Assembly: GCA_016713825.1 (NCBI GenBank)
Contig: JADJOJ010000001.1
Span: 669,634 to 733,633, forward strand
Length of the DNA stretch: 64,000 bases
From: Candidatus Leptofilum gracile
Lineage (GTDB): Bacteria; Chloroflexota; Anaerolineae; Promineifilales; Promineifilaceae
Direction: 5' to 3'
Shown: positions 26,347 to 35,248 of the stretch, piece after piece
How positions within the stretch are numbered: position 1 is the stretch's first letter
Layout of the letters: every line of letters starts with the position of its first letter
Translations under genes and position numbers: made by a program
The notes under the pieces: generated by a model
The model's database searches: none
What the model was told of the DNA's origin: nothing
The model's input: only the letters and a program-made list of their open reading frames with translations

Positions 26347-27165
26347 ATGAACGTTTTTTCTTGGGAGAGCATTGCCGATGCACTGAACCGCTCGACAAAT
26401 TTATGGATCAGTGCAATTGATATTTTGCTGGTAACGGCCGTTATCTACAGCGGCTTTTTACTTATTCGTGGCACCCGCGCCGTGCAGGTGCTGCGTGGCT
26501 TTGTGGGGCTGGCACTCATCGTTTTGCTGCTTTCTGCCATTCCGGGCCTCACCGCCTTTCGCCAGCTGGTAAGCTGGATTTTGCCCACGCTGCTGCTCTC
26601 CATTCCCATCATTTTTCAGCCAGAACTGCGCCGCGCCTTGGAGCAACTCGGCCGTACGGGCAGCTACTTCCGCTTTTTGCGCAAGAATGAAGTAAGCCCC
26701 GTGGTCATTGCCGTAAAAGATGCCAGCATTCGCCTTTCTCAGCGGCGGCATGGCGCTCTCATTGTATTTGAGCGGGACACTGGCTTGCAGGAGTACATCG
26801 ACACGGGCATTCTGCTCAATTCAGAGGTTTCGCCAGACCTGCTGTTAACCATCTTCAACAAAAATACGGAGCTGCACGATGGTGCGGTGATTATGCGCAA
26901 TGACAAGCTGGCGGCGGCGGCCTGCGTGATGCCCCTTTCCACAAGCAGCTTGTCTGACCGGCAAATGGGGCTGCGCCACCGGGCCGCCTTAGGGATTAGC
27001 GAGGTGAGTGATGCCGTAGCCGTGGTTGTGTCGGAAGAAACAGGTCAGGTGTCGATTGCTCATAACGGCCGTGTGATTCGTCGCCAGGACCCGGCCCGAT
27101 TGGATGACATTTTGCAAGCATTTTTACACAATCGTCAAACAACCAATCGAGAGTCAGAAGCATGA
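26347..27165 (+). CDS. cdaA: Diadenylate cyclase (c-di-AMP synthase), membrane type
   Basis: Joins two ATP to c-di-AMP, a second messenger controlling potassium, turgor and cell-wall homeostasis. The 272-aa protein has three N-terminal membrane helices (about 20-105) and the DAC domain with the two signature motifs: LHDGAVI (Asp178-Gly179-Ala180) and GLRHRAALG (Arg210-His211-Arg212). The start has little SD, suggesting coupling to the TPR gene 15 bp upstream. Its last bases overlap the start of cdaR (ATGA), the usual CdaA-CdaR arrangement in monoderm bacteria. Confidence 0.94.
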   Translation: MNVFSWESIADALNRSTNLWISAIDILLVTAVIYSGFLLIRGTRAVQVLRGFVGLALIVLLLSAIPGLTAFRQLVSWILPTLLLSIPIIFQPELRRALEQLGRTGSYFRFLRKNEVSPVVIAVKDASIRLSQRRHGALIVFERDTGLQEYIDTGILLNSEVSPDLLLTIFNKNTELHDGAVIMRNDKLAAAACVMPLSTSSLSDRQMGLRHRAALGISEVSDAVAVVVSEETGQVSIAHNGRVIRRQDPARLDDILQAFLHNRQTTNRESEA

Positions 27166-28544
27166 TGCGCACGGCACGATCCCTCCTGGCAAATCTGGTG
27201 ACGCTCATCCTCTGCTTTATTTTGGCCGTCGTCATTTGGGTTACGGCTATGCAGGTAGATGACCCCGATATCAAGCGGGCGCTGCAAATTCCCGCCACCT
27301 TCATTGGCTTGCCCGAAGACGTCACCCGGCTAAGCCCAACCGATGATAACCCGCCCATCCTTATCACCTACGAGGGGCCTACTTCAATCGTCTCTGAACT
27401 TAACCAGGCCGACTTTACGGCCATCATCGACCTGAGCGAAGTGCCGCTGGGCAGCGATGTGAGCGTACCGGTGGAAATTCAGGCAGAAAATACGGCCGTA
27501 ACCCTAGAAGCGCCCATCCCAGAAAGTATCACCGTGCGCCTGGAAAAATTAGTGACGCGAGAGATTGACGTTGAGCTAGACATTCGCGGCGAAGTCGCCC
27601 GGGGGCACACCATGGGTGAACCCCTCATCGACCCACCCACCATTGCCGTAACGGGCACGGAAACGGAAGTGGATCGGTTGGATTTTGCCCAGGTCACCAT
27701 CTTTTTAAACGATGATACCCAGACGCGCATCGAATCGCCCCAGCCGCTTTTTTACAACCGGCAGGGCCGGGTGGCCAGCGTCAGCGGTTTGCAGTTGAGT
27801 ACAGAGCAGGTGCAGGTGACAATTCCCATCAATGAATCGGCCGATTTTGCCAATAAGGTGATCACCGCCGACATTGTGGGGGAGGTGGCACCCGGCTACC
27901 GGGTGTTGGGGGTTACGATTGAGCCTTCTAGCATATTGGTAACCGGGCTGCCGACGCGGTTGGCCCAGCCATTCCGGGTACAAACTGAACCGATTGACAT
28001 AACCGGATTGACGGAAACATTCCAGGGCCAGGTTTCACTGGTGCTACCCACGGGCATTACCCTAGACAGCGTGACAGAAATTACGGCGACGGTGCAAATT
28101 GAACCTTTTTCCAGCACAAAGATATATAATCAGCCAGTTGAGCTTCTGGGTATCACAGAAGAAATGACCGCAACGATTAATCCCGACACGGTGCGGGTGG
28201 TATTATTTGGGCCATCGCCTGTGCTGGATACGTTAACAGAACAAGAAGTACGGGTAACGCTGGATCTGTTTGGCCTGGCCCCTGGCGAGTATGCGCTAGA
28301 GCCAGATGTAGACGTGCCGGATCGCGGTTTGGAGCTGCGCTCGATTCAGCCTGCGGTGATTGAAGTGGTGATCACAGAAACAATAACGCTGACGGAAGAT
28401 ATAACGGACACGGAATCGCTGCGGCCGGGCGTGCTGGATACCTTGATTGGGGGAATGGAGACGGCCGTTTCCCCCACCTCCACCCAACTCCCTATTCCCA
28501 TCCAACCTGCCGTTGCCTGGCTGCCCAATCACAAAGCCATTTAA
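27162..28544 (+). CDS. cdaR: CdaR-type YbbR-domain regulator of diadenylate cyclase
   Basis: A 460-aa protein anchored by one N-terminal membrane helix (LVTLILCFILAVVIWVTAM), with an extracytoplasmic part built of about four YbbR repeats (strand patterns such as PPILITYEGP, VPVEIQAEN, REIDVELDIRGEVARGH and GYRVLGVTIEPSSILVTG). In Firmicutes CdaR binds CdaA and modulates its output. Start overlaps the cdaA stop by four bases. A Thr/Pro-rich tail ends the protein. No glmM follows, unlike the Bacillus operon. Confidence 0.9.
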   Translation: MMRTARSLLANLVTLILCFILAVVIWVTAMQVDDPDIKRALQIPATFIGLPEDVTRLSPTDDNPPILITYEGPTSIVSELNQADFTAIIDLSEVPLGSDVSVPVEIQAENTAVTLEAPIPESITVRLEKLVTREIDVELDIRGEVARGHTMGEPLIDPPTIAVTGTETEVDRLDFAQVTIFLNDDTQTRIESPQPLFYNRQGRVASVSGLQLSTEQVQVTIPINESADFANKVITADIVGEVAPGYRVLGVTIEPSSILVTGLPTRLAQPFRVQTEPIDITGLTETFQGQVSLVLPTGITLDSVTEITATVQIEPFSSTKIYNQPVELLGITEEMTATINPDTVRVVLFGPSPVLDTLTEQEVRVTLDLFGLAPGEYALEPDVDVPDRGLELRSIQPAVIEVVITETITLTEDITDTESLRPGVLDTLIGGMETAVSPTSTQLPIPIQPAVAWLPNHKAI

Positions 28545-28621
28545 TAGTTTGCCACAGAAAAAATGAGCCGTGCTAATTCCCGATTGCTCTGGGCCTACTG
28601 TGGCTAAAAAATTTGATCATT

Positions 28622-29989
28622 ATGAAAGTAAAACCTTTGGTCGCGTTGGTCGGAAGACCCAACGTTGGCAAATCGACTCTTTTTAATCGCATTGTTGGCC
28701 GCCGCATGGCGGTTGTTTCCGACACGGCAGGCACCACCCGCGACCGGCTCTACGCCGATGGCGAATGGGGTGGCGTTGCCTTTTCGCTGGTAGATACGGG
28801 CGGTATTGAAGTAACCGCTGGCTGGCATACCGAACCGCTTTCTGAAGATTCAGAGCGGTTTTTGCCCTACATTCGCCAGCAGGCCGCTATTGCCATTCAG
28901 GATGCCGATGCGGTGATCCTGGTGGTGGATGGCCAGGTGGGGATAACGGCTGCGGATCAGGAAGTGGCGGACATTTTGCGTCAGTCGAACAAACCGGTGC
29001 TGGTGGCCGCCAACAAGCTGGAATCCGACAAGATGTCGGAGCATGTGTACGAATTTTACGAGCTGGCTCTGGGGGAAGTGTTTCCCATCTCGGCGCTGCA
29101 TGGGTATGGCACGGGAGATTTGCTAGATGCGTTGGTAACGGCCGTTCCCCCCAGCGCTCCCGACGATGACGAAGAAGACACCTCCATCAAAATCGCCATG
29201 CTCGGTCGCCCCAACGTAGGGAAATCTACGCTGGTCAACAAGCTCATTGGCGAAGAGCGCGTTATCGTTAGCCCCATTGCCGGCACCACCCGAGACGCCA
29301 TCGACACCAAAATTAAATGGCACGGCCAGGAATTCACGCTGATCGATACGGCGGGGATTCGCCGCCCAGGCAAAATTGACCCAGGCATTGAAAAGTACAG
29401 CGTGCTGCGGGCCATGAAAGCGCTCAAACGGGCCGATGTGGTGCTGATGCTGCTAGATGCCGAAACTGGCCTCATCGCCCAAGATGCCCACGTGGCGGGC
29501 ATGATCACCGAAGAAACGGCTGGCATCATTGTGCTGGTCAACAAGTGGGATGCCATCGAAAAAGACAGCTATACGATGAAAGAGTTTGAAGATAAGGTAC
29601 GCCAGGACCTTAATTTTTTGCCCTTTGTGCCCATCCTCTTTATTTCGGCAATGACGGGGCAGCGGGTGAGCCGCATTTTGCCCCACGTCATTGACGTAAA
29701 CGAGGCGCGCTACCAGCGGGTGCCCACCAGCGCCCTGAACAAATTCATGCGAGATGCCATTACGCTGCACCCCCCGCCGGGCAAGGGGGGCAAACGGGCC
29801 AAGTTTTTCTATGCCACACAGGCCAGCGTGGCCCCGCCCACTTTTGTCTTTTTTGTGAACAATCCAGAGTGGCTCAATTTTGGCTACAAACGGTACCTGG
29901 AAAACCGGCTGCGGGAGCTATGGCCGTTTACGGGGGTGCCGATCCGGCTCTTTTTCCGCGCGCGCAGCGAGGACCGATTTGGGAAGTAA
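28622..29989 (+). CDS. der: Ribosome biogenesis GTPase Der (EngA)
   Basis: A 455-aa tandem GTPase needed for 50S ribosomal subunit maturation. Both G domains are complete: GRPNVGKST, TAGTTRDR, DTGGI and NKLE in the first; GRPNVGKSTLVNKL, GTTRDAID, DTAGIRR and NKWD in the second; the KH-like domain follows (about 360-455). ATG 28622 is chosen since the family starts three to eight residues before the first G1 loop. It is 77 bp after cdaR, same direction. The stop codon TAA is part of the palindromic terminator. Confidence 0.95.
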   Translation: MKVKPLVALVGRPNVGKSTLFNRIVGRRMAVVSDTAGTTRDRLYADGEWGGVAFSLVDTGGIEVTAGWHTEPLSEDSERFLPYIRQQAAIAIQDADAVILVVDGQVGITAADQEVADILRQSNKPVLVAANKLESDKMSEHVYEFYELALGEVFPISALHGYGTGDLLDALVTAVPPSAPDDDEEDTSIKIAMLGRPNVGKSTLVNKLIGEERVIVSPIAGTTRDAIDTKIKWHGQEFTLIDTAGIRRPGKIDPGIEKYSVLRAMKALKRADVVLMLLDAETGLIAQDAHVAGMITEETAGIIVLVNKWDAIEKDSYTMKEFEDKVRQDLNFLPFVPILFISAMTGQRVSRILPHVIDVNEARYQRVPTSALNKFMRDAITLHPPPGKGGKRAKFFYATQASVAPPTFVFFVNNPEWLNFGYKRYLENRLRELWPFTGVPIRLFFRARSEDRFGK

Positions 29990-30022
29990 TTGGGTAATTG
30001 CGTAATTACCCAATTACATTTT
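29986..30022. terminator. TAATT-type palindromic bidirectional terminator
   Basis: GTAATTGGGTAATT (29986-29999) and AATTACCCAATTAC (30004-30017) pair perfectly around GCGT, followed by ATTTTTATTT. It lies between convergent genes (der and a minus-strand lipoprotein gene) and includes the der stop codon. Confidence 0.75.
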
Positions 30023-30027
30023 TATTT

Positions 30028-31608
30028 CTAGCGCACCGTTTGGAAGTTTGGTTCTACATCCCAGCTCACGTCTAGCAAAACGGTATCGCGGTAGAGGTCA
30101 TCGGGGCGCTCGCTGCCGTCTACGGGCACGGTGCGCACTTCAAAGTCGCCAAAACCGTTGTCGATGGCGGTGTAGTAGAGGGAACGGCCGTCTCTCGCAA
30201 AATACAGATTGTAATACCCAAAATCAGCCGTATCATCCAATGTCACCTCTGCCGCATCCTCTGCCCAAGGGATGCTGAACAACGCCACATCGTCCGCCGC
30301 ATCTTCACGCCCCCAAAAGATAAACTGCTCCGCCGACGCATTTAAAATGGTAAGCAAATGCCACTCCTCTAGCAAAAAGTAGCCATCTTCTGCGTCCAGG
30401 CTAGTCACGTAGATGGCGTCATTGTTGTCTGCATCTCGCAGCTGAACCAGCAGCTGTTTTGCGGCCACGTTCAGGTACAAGGACAAAATGTCATACGCAT
30501 CGGTGGCCAGCAGTTCAACAACCTCGCTACCATCCTCGCGCACGCTGTACAGGGCAGATTCATCGTCATCTTCCATTTTTAGCAGGAAAAAATCGGCCGT
30601 AGCGGCCCCCTCCCAGCTGATGGTTGGCCCCTCAAGCAGTTCCGTAACGACGTTATCATCCAGGCTGTAAGAGAAGGCAATCTCGTCATTGCCAGATTGT
30701 GCCATGAAAACGGCATAATCGCCCGACTCGGAGTGGCTGATAAAGCGCATGTCATCCGCCTCCATGAGCGCCTCGCCCGTGGCGTTGATAAACAGCCCCA
30801 GCTCGTCATCAGCCTCGTCTGGCTTGCCAATGACGTACACCGTTTCGCCATCGCCCAAAAAGCCAAAGCTGTCGATGACGGCAAATTCATCCCCAACCGG
30901 TTCGCCTTCTTCAGCGCCGGGTTCGATCAAAAATAGCTGGGCGTCGGTGCGATTTGCCACCACGTAGGCAAACTGGGTCAGCGCCTCGTTGTAGCGCACC
31001 CGCGCCCCCACCTCATCCACTTCAGCCAGAATGACGGTTTCCTCTTCCCCGTCCAGCGAAATCAGGGTGACCGTTGTGCCATCGTCTTGATCGATTCCCA
31101 ATTCCACCACCCCGTTTTGGTTCATGAAGCAAAACTCGCTGCGGGTAAGGCGGGCCGCTTTGGCCCCAGCCAAAGAGACATAGCAGCGGTAGCTCACAAA
31201 ATCCTGGCTTTCGGTGACGTAAACGGCAAATGGATCCGTGTCAAATCTGGCAAACAGCCGGTCATCGGCGTCGGCTTCCAGCAGTTCCGTGGGGGCTTCG
31301 TCCCCGATTTGCATCTGCTCAATGCGCACATCGTTGCCATCCTGATACCAGATCAGAATGCGATCACTGTCTGGCACAAACATGGCCAGCTCACCTTCAA
31401 AAATAAAGTTGCGCTGCACATCCTGGGCCAACGATTGCCATTCTGCCTCGTCTGCGCCCAGTTCGGCTAAAAAGATTTCCGCTTCGCCGTCGCGATTGTA
31501 TTCGGCCAGAAGCAGCTGATCGCTGCGTGAACAGGCGGCCAGGGCAGGAATGAGGGTCGCCAGCAGCAGGAAGATCGCCCAACGCCTGATGGTGTGTTTT
31601 TGGGACAT
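30028..31608 (-). CDS. Lipoprotein with TolB/beta-propeller-like repeats
   Basis: A 526-aa lipoprotein from ATG 31608 (AAGGAGG 12 bases upstream): signal peptide with lipobox LAAC (Cys26), then repeated beta-strand blades of the kind LLLAEYNRDGEAEIFLAELG, RILIWYQDGNDVR, LFSIPWAEDAAEV and YNLYFARDGRSLYYTAID. The pattern resembles TolB-type or PD40 propellers. Acidic residues dominate the surface. The partner is unknown. It is divergent from the methyltransferase gene at 31787. Confidence 0.75.
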   Translation of the reverse strand: MSQKHTIRRWAIFLLLATLIPALAACSRSDQLLLAEYNRDGEAEIFLAELGADEAEWQSLAQDVQRNFIFEGELAMFVPDSDRILIWYQDGNDVRIEQMQIGDEAPTELLEADADDRLFARFDTDPFAVYVTESQDFVSYRCYVSLAGAKAARLTRSEFCFMNQNGVVELGIDQDDGTTVTLISLDGEEETVILAEVDEVGARVRYNEALTQFAYVVANRTDAQLFLIEPGAEEGEPVGDEFAVIDSFGFLGDGETVYVIGKPDEADDELGLFINATGEALMEADDMRFISHSESGDYAVFMAQSGNDEIAFSYSLDDNVVTELLEGPTISWEGAATADFFLLKMEDDDESALYSVREDGSEVVELLATDAYDILSLYLNVAAKQLLVQLRDADNNDAIYVTSLDAEDGYFLLEEWHLLTILNASAEQFIFWGREDAADDVALFSIPWAEDAAEVTLDDTADFGYYNLYFARDGRSLYYTAIDNGFGDFEVRTVPVDGSERPDDLYRDTVLLDVSWDVEPNFQTVR

Positions 31609-31786
31609 TGTTAAGTACGCCTCCTTGTCGTTGTGGGGGTGAGCTGAACGCCCGACTGTTCGGGCTGGCTCATTTTTAAGCAAGAACAGGTTGCAGTGTA
31701 AATTATTGTGGGGCGTGGAAGCAAGCAAAACAAACCCCTTGTGGCGAGTTATGGTATCATCTACCGACTTTTATGGAAGGATATGT

Positions 31787-32887
31787 GTGAAACGCAAGAT
31801 GGACACAACGACGTACTACGTGCAAACAATGCCAGGTGTAGAAGAGATTGCCTGGTTGGAAATTCGGAACAAGTTGCCAGGGGCCAAGTTTGGCGAGACG
31901 GTTTTTGCCAAGGACCAAAACGGGCTGCTGATTTTTAGCTATGCGGGGGACGTGGCGGATTTGTTTCAGCTGCGGACGGTGGAAGATGTGTATGTGCTGG
32001 CGCTTTCGGTGGATAAGGTGGCGCGCACGCGGGGGGTTTTGCCGCAAATTACGGAGCTGGTGCGGGATACGGCCGTCTTCCAACACGCAATCGATACAGC
32101 CTGGCCTATCCGAATGCAGCAGCCTGCACGGCCGTCTTACCGAGTGATCAGCCGCCTGTACGGCAGCCACGACCTTTACCGCAAGCAGCTCGGCGAAGCG
32201 GTGGAGCGCGGCATGAAGGCGCGTTATCCCAAATGGCGGCTGGTGGACGACCACGCCCAGGTGGAAATTTGGATCAACCTGCTGGGTTCCCGGCTGGTGG
32301 GCGGCATTCGCCTGACAGACCGAACCACGCGGCACCGTTTTAATAAACCGGTGGAGCTGAAGGCGGCGTTACGGCCGTCTGTCGCCGCGGCCATGATTCA
32401 CCTGACCCAACCAGAGGATGGCGACATCTTCCTGGACCCGATGTGCGGCAGCGGCACGCTGCTAATGGAGCGGCGCTACGCGGGGGCCTACGACCAGATG
32501 CTGGGGGCGGACATTGTTTACAGCCACGGCCGCGCCACGCTGAAAAATGTAGAGGCGCTGCGCAAGGAACCGCCCACCAACTTCCAGGTGCTACACGCGG
32601 ACGCCGCAAAATTGCCCATCGCCGCAGGCAGCGTCAGCAAAGTGGCCACCAATCTGCCGTTTGGCAAGCAAATTGGCTCGCCCAAAGCGCTGAAGAAGCT
32701 GTATCCGGCATTTTTTGGGGAGTTGGAGCGGGTGCTGGGGGAAAACGGCCGTGCCATCGTGCTCAGCAGCGAATACGATCTGGTCAAAGAGTCGGTGCGT
32801 AAATGCCCCAAGCTAGAAATTTTAACCGGCTACTCGGTCGCCGTGCTGGGGCAGTGGGGGCGTATTTACATTCTGCGGCGCAATTGA
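31787..32887 (+). CDS. THUMP-domain class I SAM-dependent RNA methyltransferase (Trm14/RlmL-like)
   Basis: A cytoplasmic enzyme of about 366 residues. GTG 31787 has GAAGG six bases upstream; ATG 31799 is the alternative. An N-terminal THUMP-like RNA-binding part (about 5-165) precedes the Rossmann methyltransferase domain, with motif I as LDPMCGSGTLLMERR and the catalytic loop as TNLPFGKQIG, where the usual NPPY is replaced by NLPF as in the tRNA guanine-N2 methyltransferase group. Likely target is tRNA or 23S rRNA guanine-N2. Confidence 0.87.
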   Translation: MKRKMDTTTYYVQTMPGVEEIAWLEIRNKLPGAKFGETVFAKDQNGLLIFSYAGDVADLFQLRTVEDVYVLALSVDKVARTRGVLPQITELVRDTAVFQHAIDTAWPIRMQQPARPSYRVISRLYGSHDLYRKQLGEAVERGMKARYPKWRLVDDHAQVEIWINLLGSRLVGGIRLTDRTTRHRFNKPVELKAALRPSVAAAMIHLTQPEDGDIFLDPMCGSGTLLMERRYAGAYDQMLGADIVYSHGRATLKNVEALRKEPPTNFQVLHADAAKLPIAAGSVSKVATNLPFGKQIGSPKALKKLYPAFFGELERVLGENGRAIVLSSEYDLVKESVRKCPKLEILTGYSVAVLGQWGRIYILRRN

Positions 32888-32901
32888 GCGGTAATTAGGT
32901 A

Positions 32902-32942
32902 ATTGAGTAATTGAGTAATTGGTAATTACTCAATTACTCAAT
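32902..32942. terminator. TAATT-type palindrome between convergent genes
   Basis: ATTGAGTAATTGAGTAATT (32902-32920) and its exact reverse complement (32924-32942) form a 19-bp stem with a 3-base loop. It contains the stop codon of the minus-strand lipoprotein gene. Same architecture as 29986-30022. Confidence 0.7.
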
Positions 32943-33668
32943 CTCTGGCGGCTCAATCTCTATCAGGTCGTCGTAATTAGAAATATCCACCTGCCAGATG
33001 CTTTCCAGCTCTTCATCCTCTGGCTCTGGCTCGCGCACGACGATGCGCACTGGTTCAAACGTTTCGGGCCGAATCCAGAGCTGGATTTCTACGTCGCTGG
33101 GGCCGATGAGGTAGCCGCTCATTTGGTAGAGGTTGGTGCCGGTGGCAACGGCCGTTACTTTATACAACAACTCATCCGGCCCCTCACTCTCCGCCAAATT
33201 CTCCGGCTCCGCCAACGCAATTTGTGATAAATCCGCCAGCAGCACCGCCTGGATGCCAATCTCGTCGTCGAAGAGGACGGCGGGGTTGAAGCCCCAGTTG
33301 GGCGGCAGCTCTTCCCACGCGCCGGTGACCACATTGGTTTGCCACTGAATTTCGGCCACGCTAATCACGTCCACATCGGTGATGAGGCCGGGGCCAATGA
33401 CCCGCACGGTGGCCAGGGCGCGGTCTGGGGCCACGTACGCGCCTGTCGCCCGTCGGAAGGAGAGGGTTTCGCCGGGGTCCAGGTAGGCGGGGGCACCATC
33501 CCGGGCAATGACAAACTGGAAGCCGTCGCTGTCTTGCATCCGTTCGGCGGCGCGCTGCACCAGCTCCTCGGCGGGGATTTCTGGCAGGGTTGGGTCGCCG
33601 CAGGCGGTTGCGAGAAGCAGGAAAATCAATCCGAATAATGAAAGTATGTTTTGTTTCGAGCGAATCAT
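32934..33668 (-). CDS. LppX/LprAFG-like lipoprotein
   Basis: A 244-aa lipoprotein from ATG 33668: signal peptide with lipobox ATAC (Cys23), then EIPAEELVQRAAERMQDSDG, FVIARDGAPAYL, GPGLITDVDVISV and MSGYLIGPSDVEIQLWIRPE. This order of a helix, curved sheet and hydrophobic core is that of LppX/LprG lipoproteins, which carry lipids between membrane and surface in actinobacteria. The role in this organism is unproven. It lies 11 bp after a DUF4259 gene in the same direction, probably an operon. Confidence 0.82.
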   Translation of the reverse strand: MIRSKQNILSLFGLIFLLLATACGDPTLPEIPAEELVQRAAERMQDSDGFQFVIARDGAPAYLDPGETLSFRRATGAYVAPDRALATVRVIGPGLITDVDVISVAEIQWQTNVVTGAWEELPPNWGFNPAVLFDDEIGIQAVLLADLSQIALAEPENLAESEGPDELLYKVTAVATGTNLYQMSGYLIGPSDVEIQLWIRPETFEPVRIVVREPEPEDEELESIWQVDISNYDDLIEIEPPEIE

Positions 33669-33679
33669 GATGATGTTTG

Positions 33680-34096
33680 TTATTCCAGTTGGATTTGGTT
33701 GAGGCGGGATTGGAGGTTGTGGACGGCCGTTTCCCACCCACCAAACTCCTCACTCTCCAGCCACACCTCCCGCAGCTCCGATTTTGCCAGCACACGCGCC
33801 ACCGCCTTGCGCGCCATCTCGATGTACTCTGGCTTCACCTGCATCGGGCTGTTTTCGGCCAGCCACTCGGCTAGTTCTTGCGGTGGGTCGGCGGGCGGGA
33901 AGCCAGCCGCAGCGGCCACGCACTCCGCCGCCGCCAGCACTTCTTGCGCTTCCCAGGCATCCAGCTCATCTGCCTCAACCATGCCCGCCACGCCCGCCAG
34001 CGTGCGGTCAATCAGCCGAAAATCGTTCTCGCCAAAATCGTACAGCCAATCTTGGGCGGCATCGTTATCAAAATTGCCTGGTCCCCAACTGCCCAT
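33680..34096 (-). CDS. DUF4259 family protein
   Basis: A 138-aa acidic protein with the family start MGSWGPGNFDNDAAQDWLYD, then AAAECVAAAAGFPP and a helical C-terminal half (EYIEMARKAVARVL). No enzyme motif, signal peptide or membrane segment. Family members are often near immunity or toxin genes, but none is seen here. ATG 34096 begins the conserved motif. Function unknown. Confidence 0.85.
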   Translation of the reverse strand: MGSWGPGNFDNDAAQDWLYDFGENDFRLIDRTLAGVAGMVEADELDAWEAQEVLAAAECVAAAAGFPPADPPQELAEWLAENSPMQVKPEYIEMARKAVARVLAKSELREVWLESEEFGGWETAVHNLQSRLNQIQLE

Positions 34097-34177
34097 AAAA
34101 ATCTCCTTCAAAAAAATTTAACCGCAGAGGACGCAGAGAAAAATTTGTGTAATCTGCGTAATCTGTGGCTCAAAAGT

Positions 34178-35122
34178 CTAAGCTTCGCGCTGTTCGCGGG
34201 GGAGTTTGAGCTTGGCTTCGATAAATGCCTCGCGCGTCAGGTTGAGGGTGCGGGCGATGGCCCGAATCTCCTCAATTTCATCGTAGGCGGCCAGGCCGTC
34301 GGCCACGGCCACGGCAAAAAGCACATCCAGAAAGTGCCGCCGCTCTTCCGGTGTGGTGCGGCTGGCAAATTGGCGCACCGTGCGGTGATGGTCCAGCTTT
34401 TTGGCCGCTTCAGAGATGGCGACTTCGGTGATGAAAACGGCCGTCTTCTCATCCACCTCCCAATGCGTTTGCAGCGCCTGCACCATCGCCGCAAACTCCG
34501 CCTCAGACACATCCTGATCCACATGGGCCACCTTGGCCATCAGCCCGCCCGCCAGGCTCAGCTTGCGCAAATCAGCTTCTGGCATGTCCAGCTTGGATTG
34601 CTCCACATGCAGCCGGTGGCTGACGGCGTAAAACACTTTGTTCTTGATAAAATCCTCAAATTGGCGTTCCCGATTGGGCGCATCGGCAACGGCCGTTCGC
34701 CGCGCCATCGCCCCACCCACCATGCGACCCAACTGCATAAATAAGTTCAGGTTCACAGCATCAATCGCCTGCTTCACCTCAGCCACAATCGCCTCTTCTT
34801 CCGGCGTGATCTGGCCATCGATGTGCACCATCTCGTCCAGCGCCTGGCGCACCAGCTGCCGATCTCGTGGGGAGCGCAGCGCATCTTGCAAATCGGCAAT
34901 CAGGCGGGCGCGCTCCGCCGCATCAATCGGCTGGTCGATGTACATTTCCAGGCGCTGCCACTCCTGGCCGCTCATTTGCAGGCCGCCTTCTTTGCCAGCG
35001 CGGGGCAGTTGGAAGAGCAAATCCTTGAGGCTGTTCACCTCTTCACGGCTCACCTGGCCATCGGCCCAGGCTGCGGCAACAATCACTTTAGCAAGGGTAA
35101 AAATGAGGGTGCGATCAGACAT
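34178..35122 (-). CDS. Tandem TerB-like (tellurite-resistance fold) protein
   Basis: A 314-aa soluble protein from ATG 35122 with two TerB-like all-helical units. The first contains AKVIVAAAWADGQVSREEVNSL; the second contains GLMAKVAHVDQDVSEAEFAAM and LDVLFAVAVADGLAAYDEIEE. Each holds the acidic ADG(Q/L)V..EE pattern thought to bind metal. TerB domains bind metal and occur in stress-response systems; no other ter genes are near. A short DNA repeat (CGCAGAGGACGCAGAG type) lies just downstream at 34119-34135. Confidence 0.82.
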   Translation of the reverse strand: MSDRTLIFTLAKVIVAAAWADGQVSREEVNSLKDLLFQLPRAGKEGGLQMSGQEWQRLEMYIDQPIDAAERARLIADLQDALRSPRDRQLVRQALDEMVHIDGQITPEEEAIVAEVKQAIDAVNLNLFMQLGRMVGGAMARRTAVADAPNRERQFEDFIKNKVFYAVSHRLHVEQSKLDMPEADLRKLSLAGGLMAKVAHVDQDVSEAEFAAMVQALQTHWEVDEKTAVFITEVAISEAAKKLDHHRTVRQFASRTTPEERRHFLDVLFAVAVADGLAAYDEIEEIRAIARTLNLTREAFIEAKLKLPREQREA

Positions 35123-35157
35123 GATGGTTTCCTTGGGAGTCGAATTTATAAGATGAA

Positions 35158-35213
35158 ACGTGATGCGTGATGCGTGATTAGCTTCTGGCTGCGCCTCACG
35201 CTTCACGCATCAA
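35158..35213. repeat. TGATGCGTGA repeat with inverted copy
   Basis: Tandem GTGATGCGTGATGCGTGA is followed after about 20 bases by CACGCTTCACGCATC, its partial reverse complement. A second copy of the same element lies at about 47262-47303. It sits in the leader of the TerB-like gene. Confidence 0.65.
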
Positions 35214-35248
35214 AAACCAACACCTTTTCGTTCATTCATCGATTGTAA

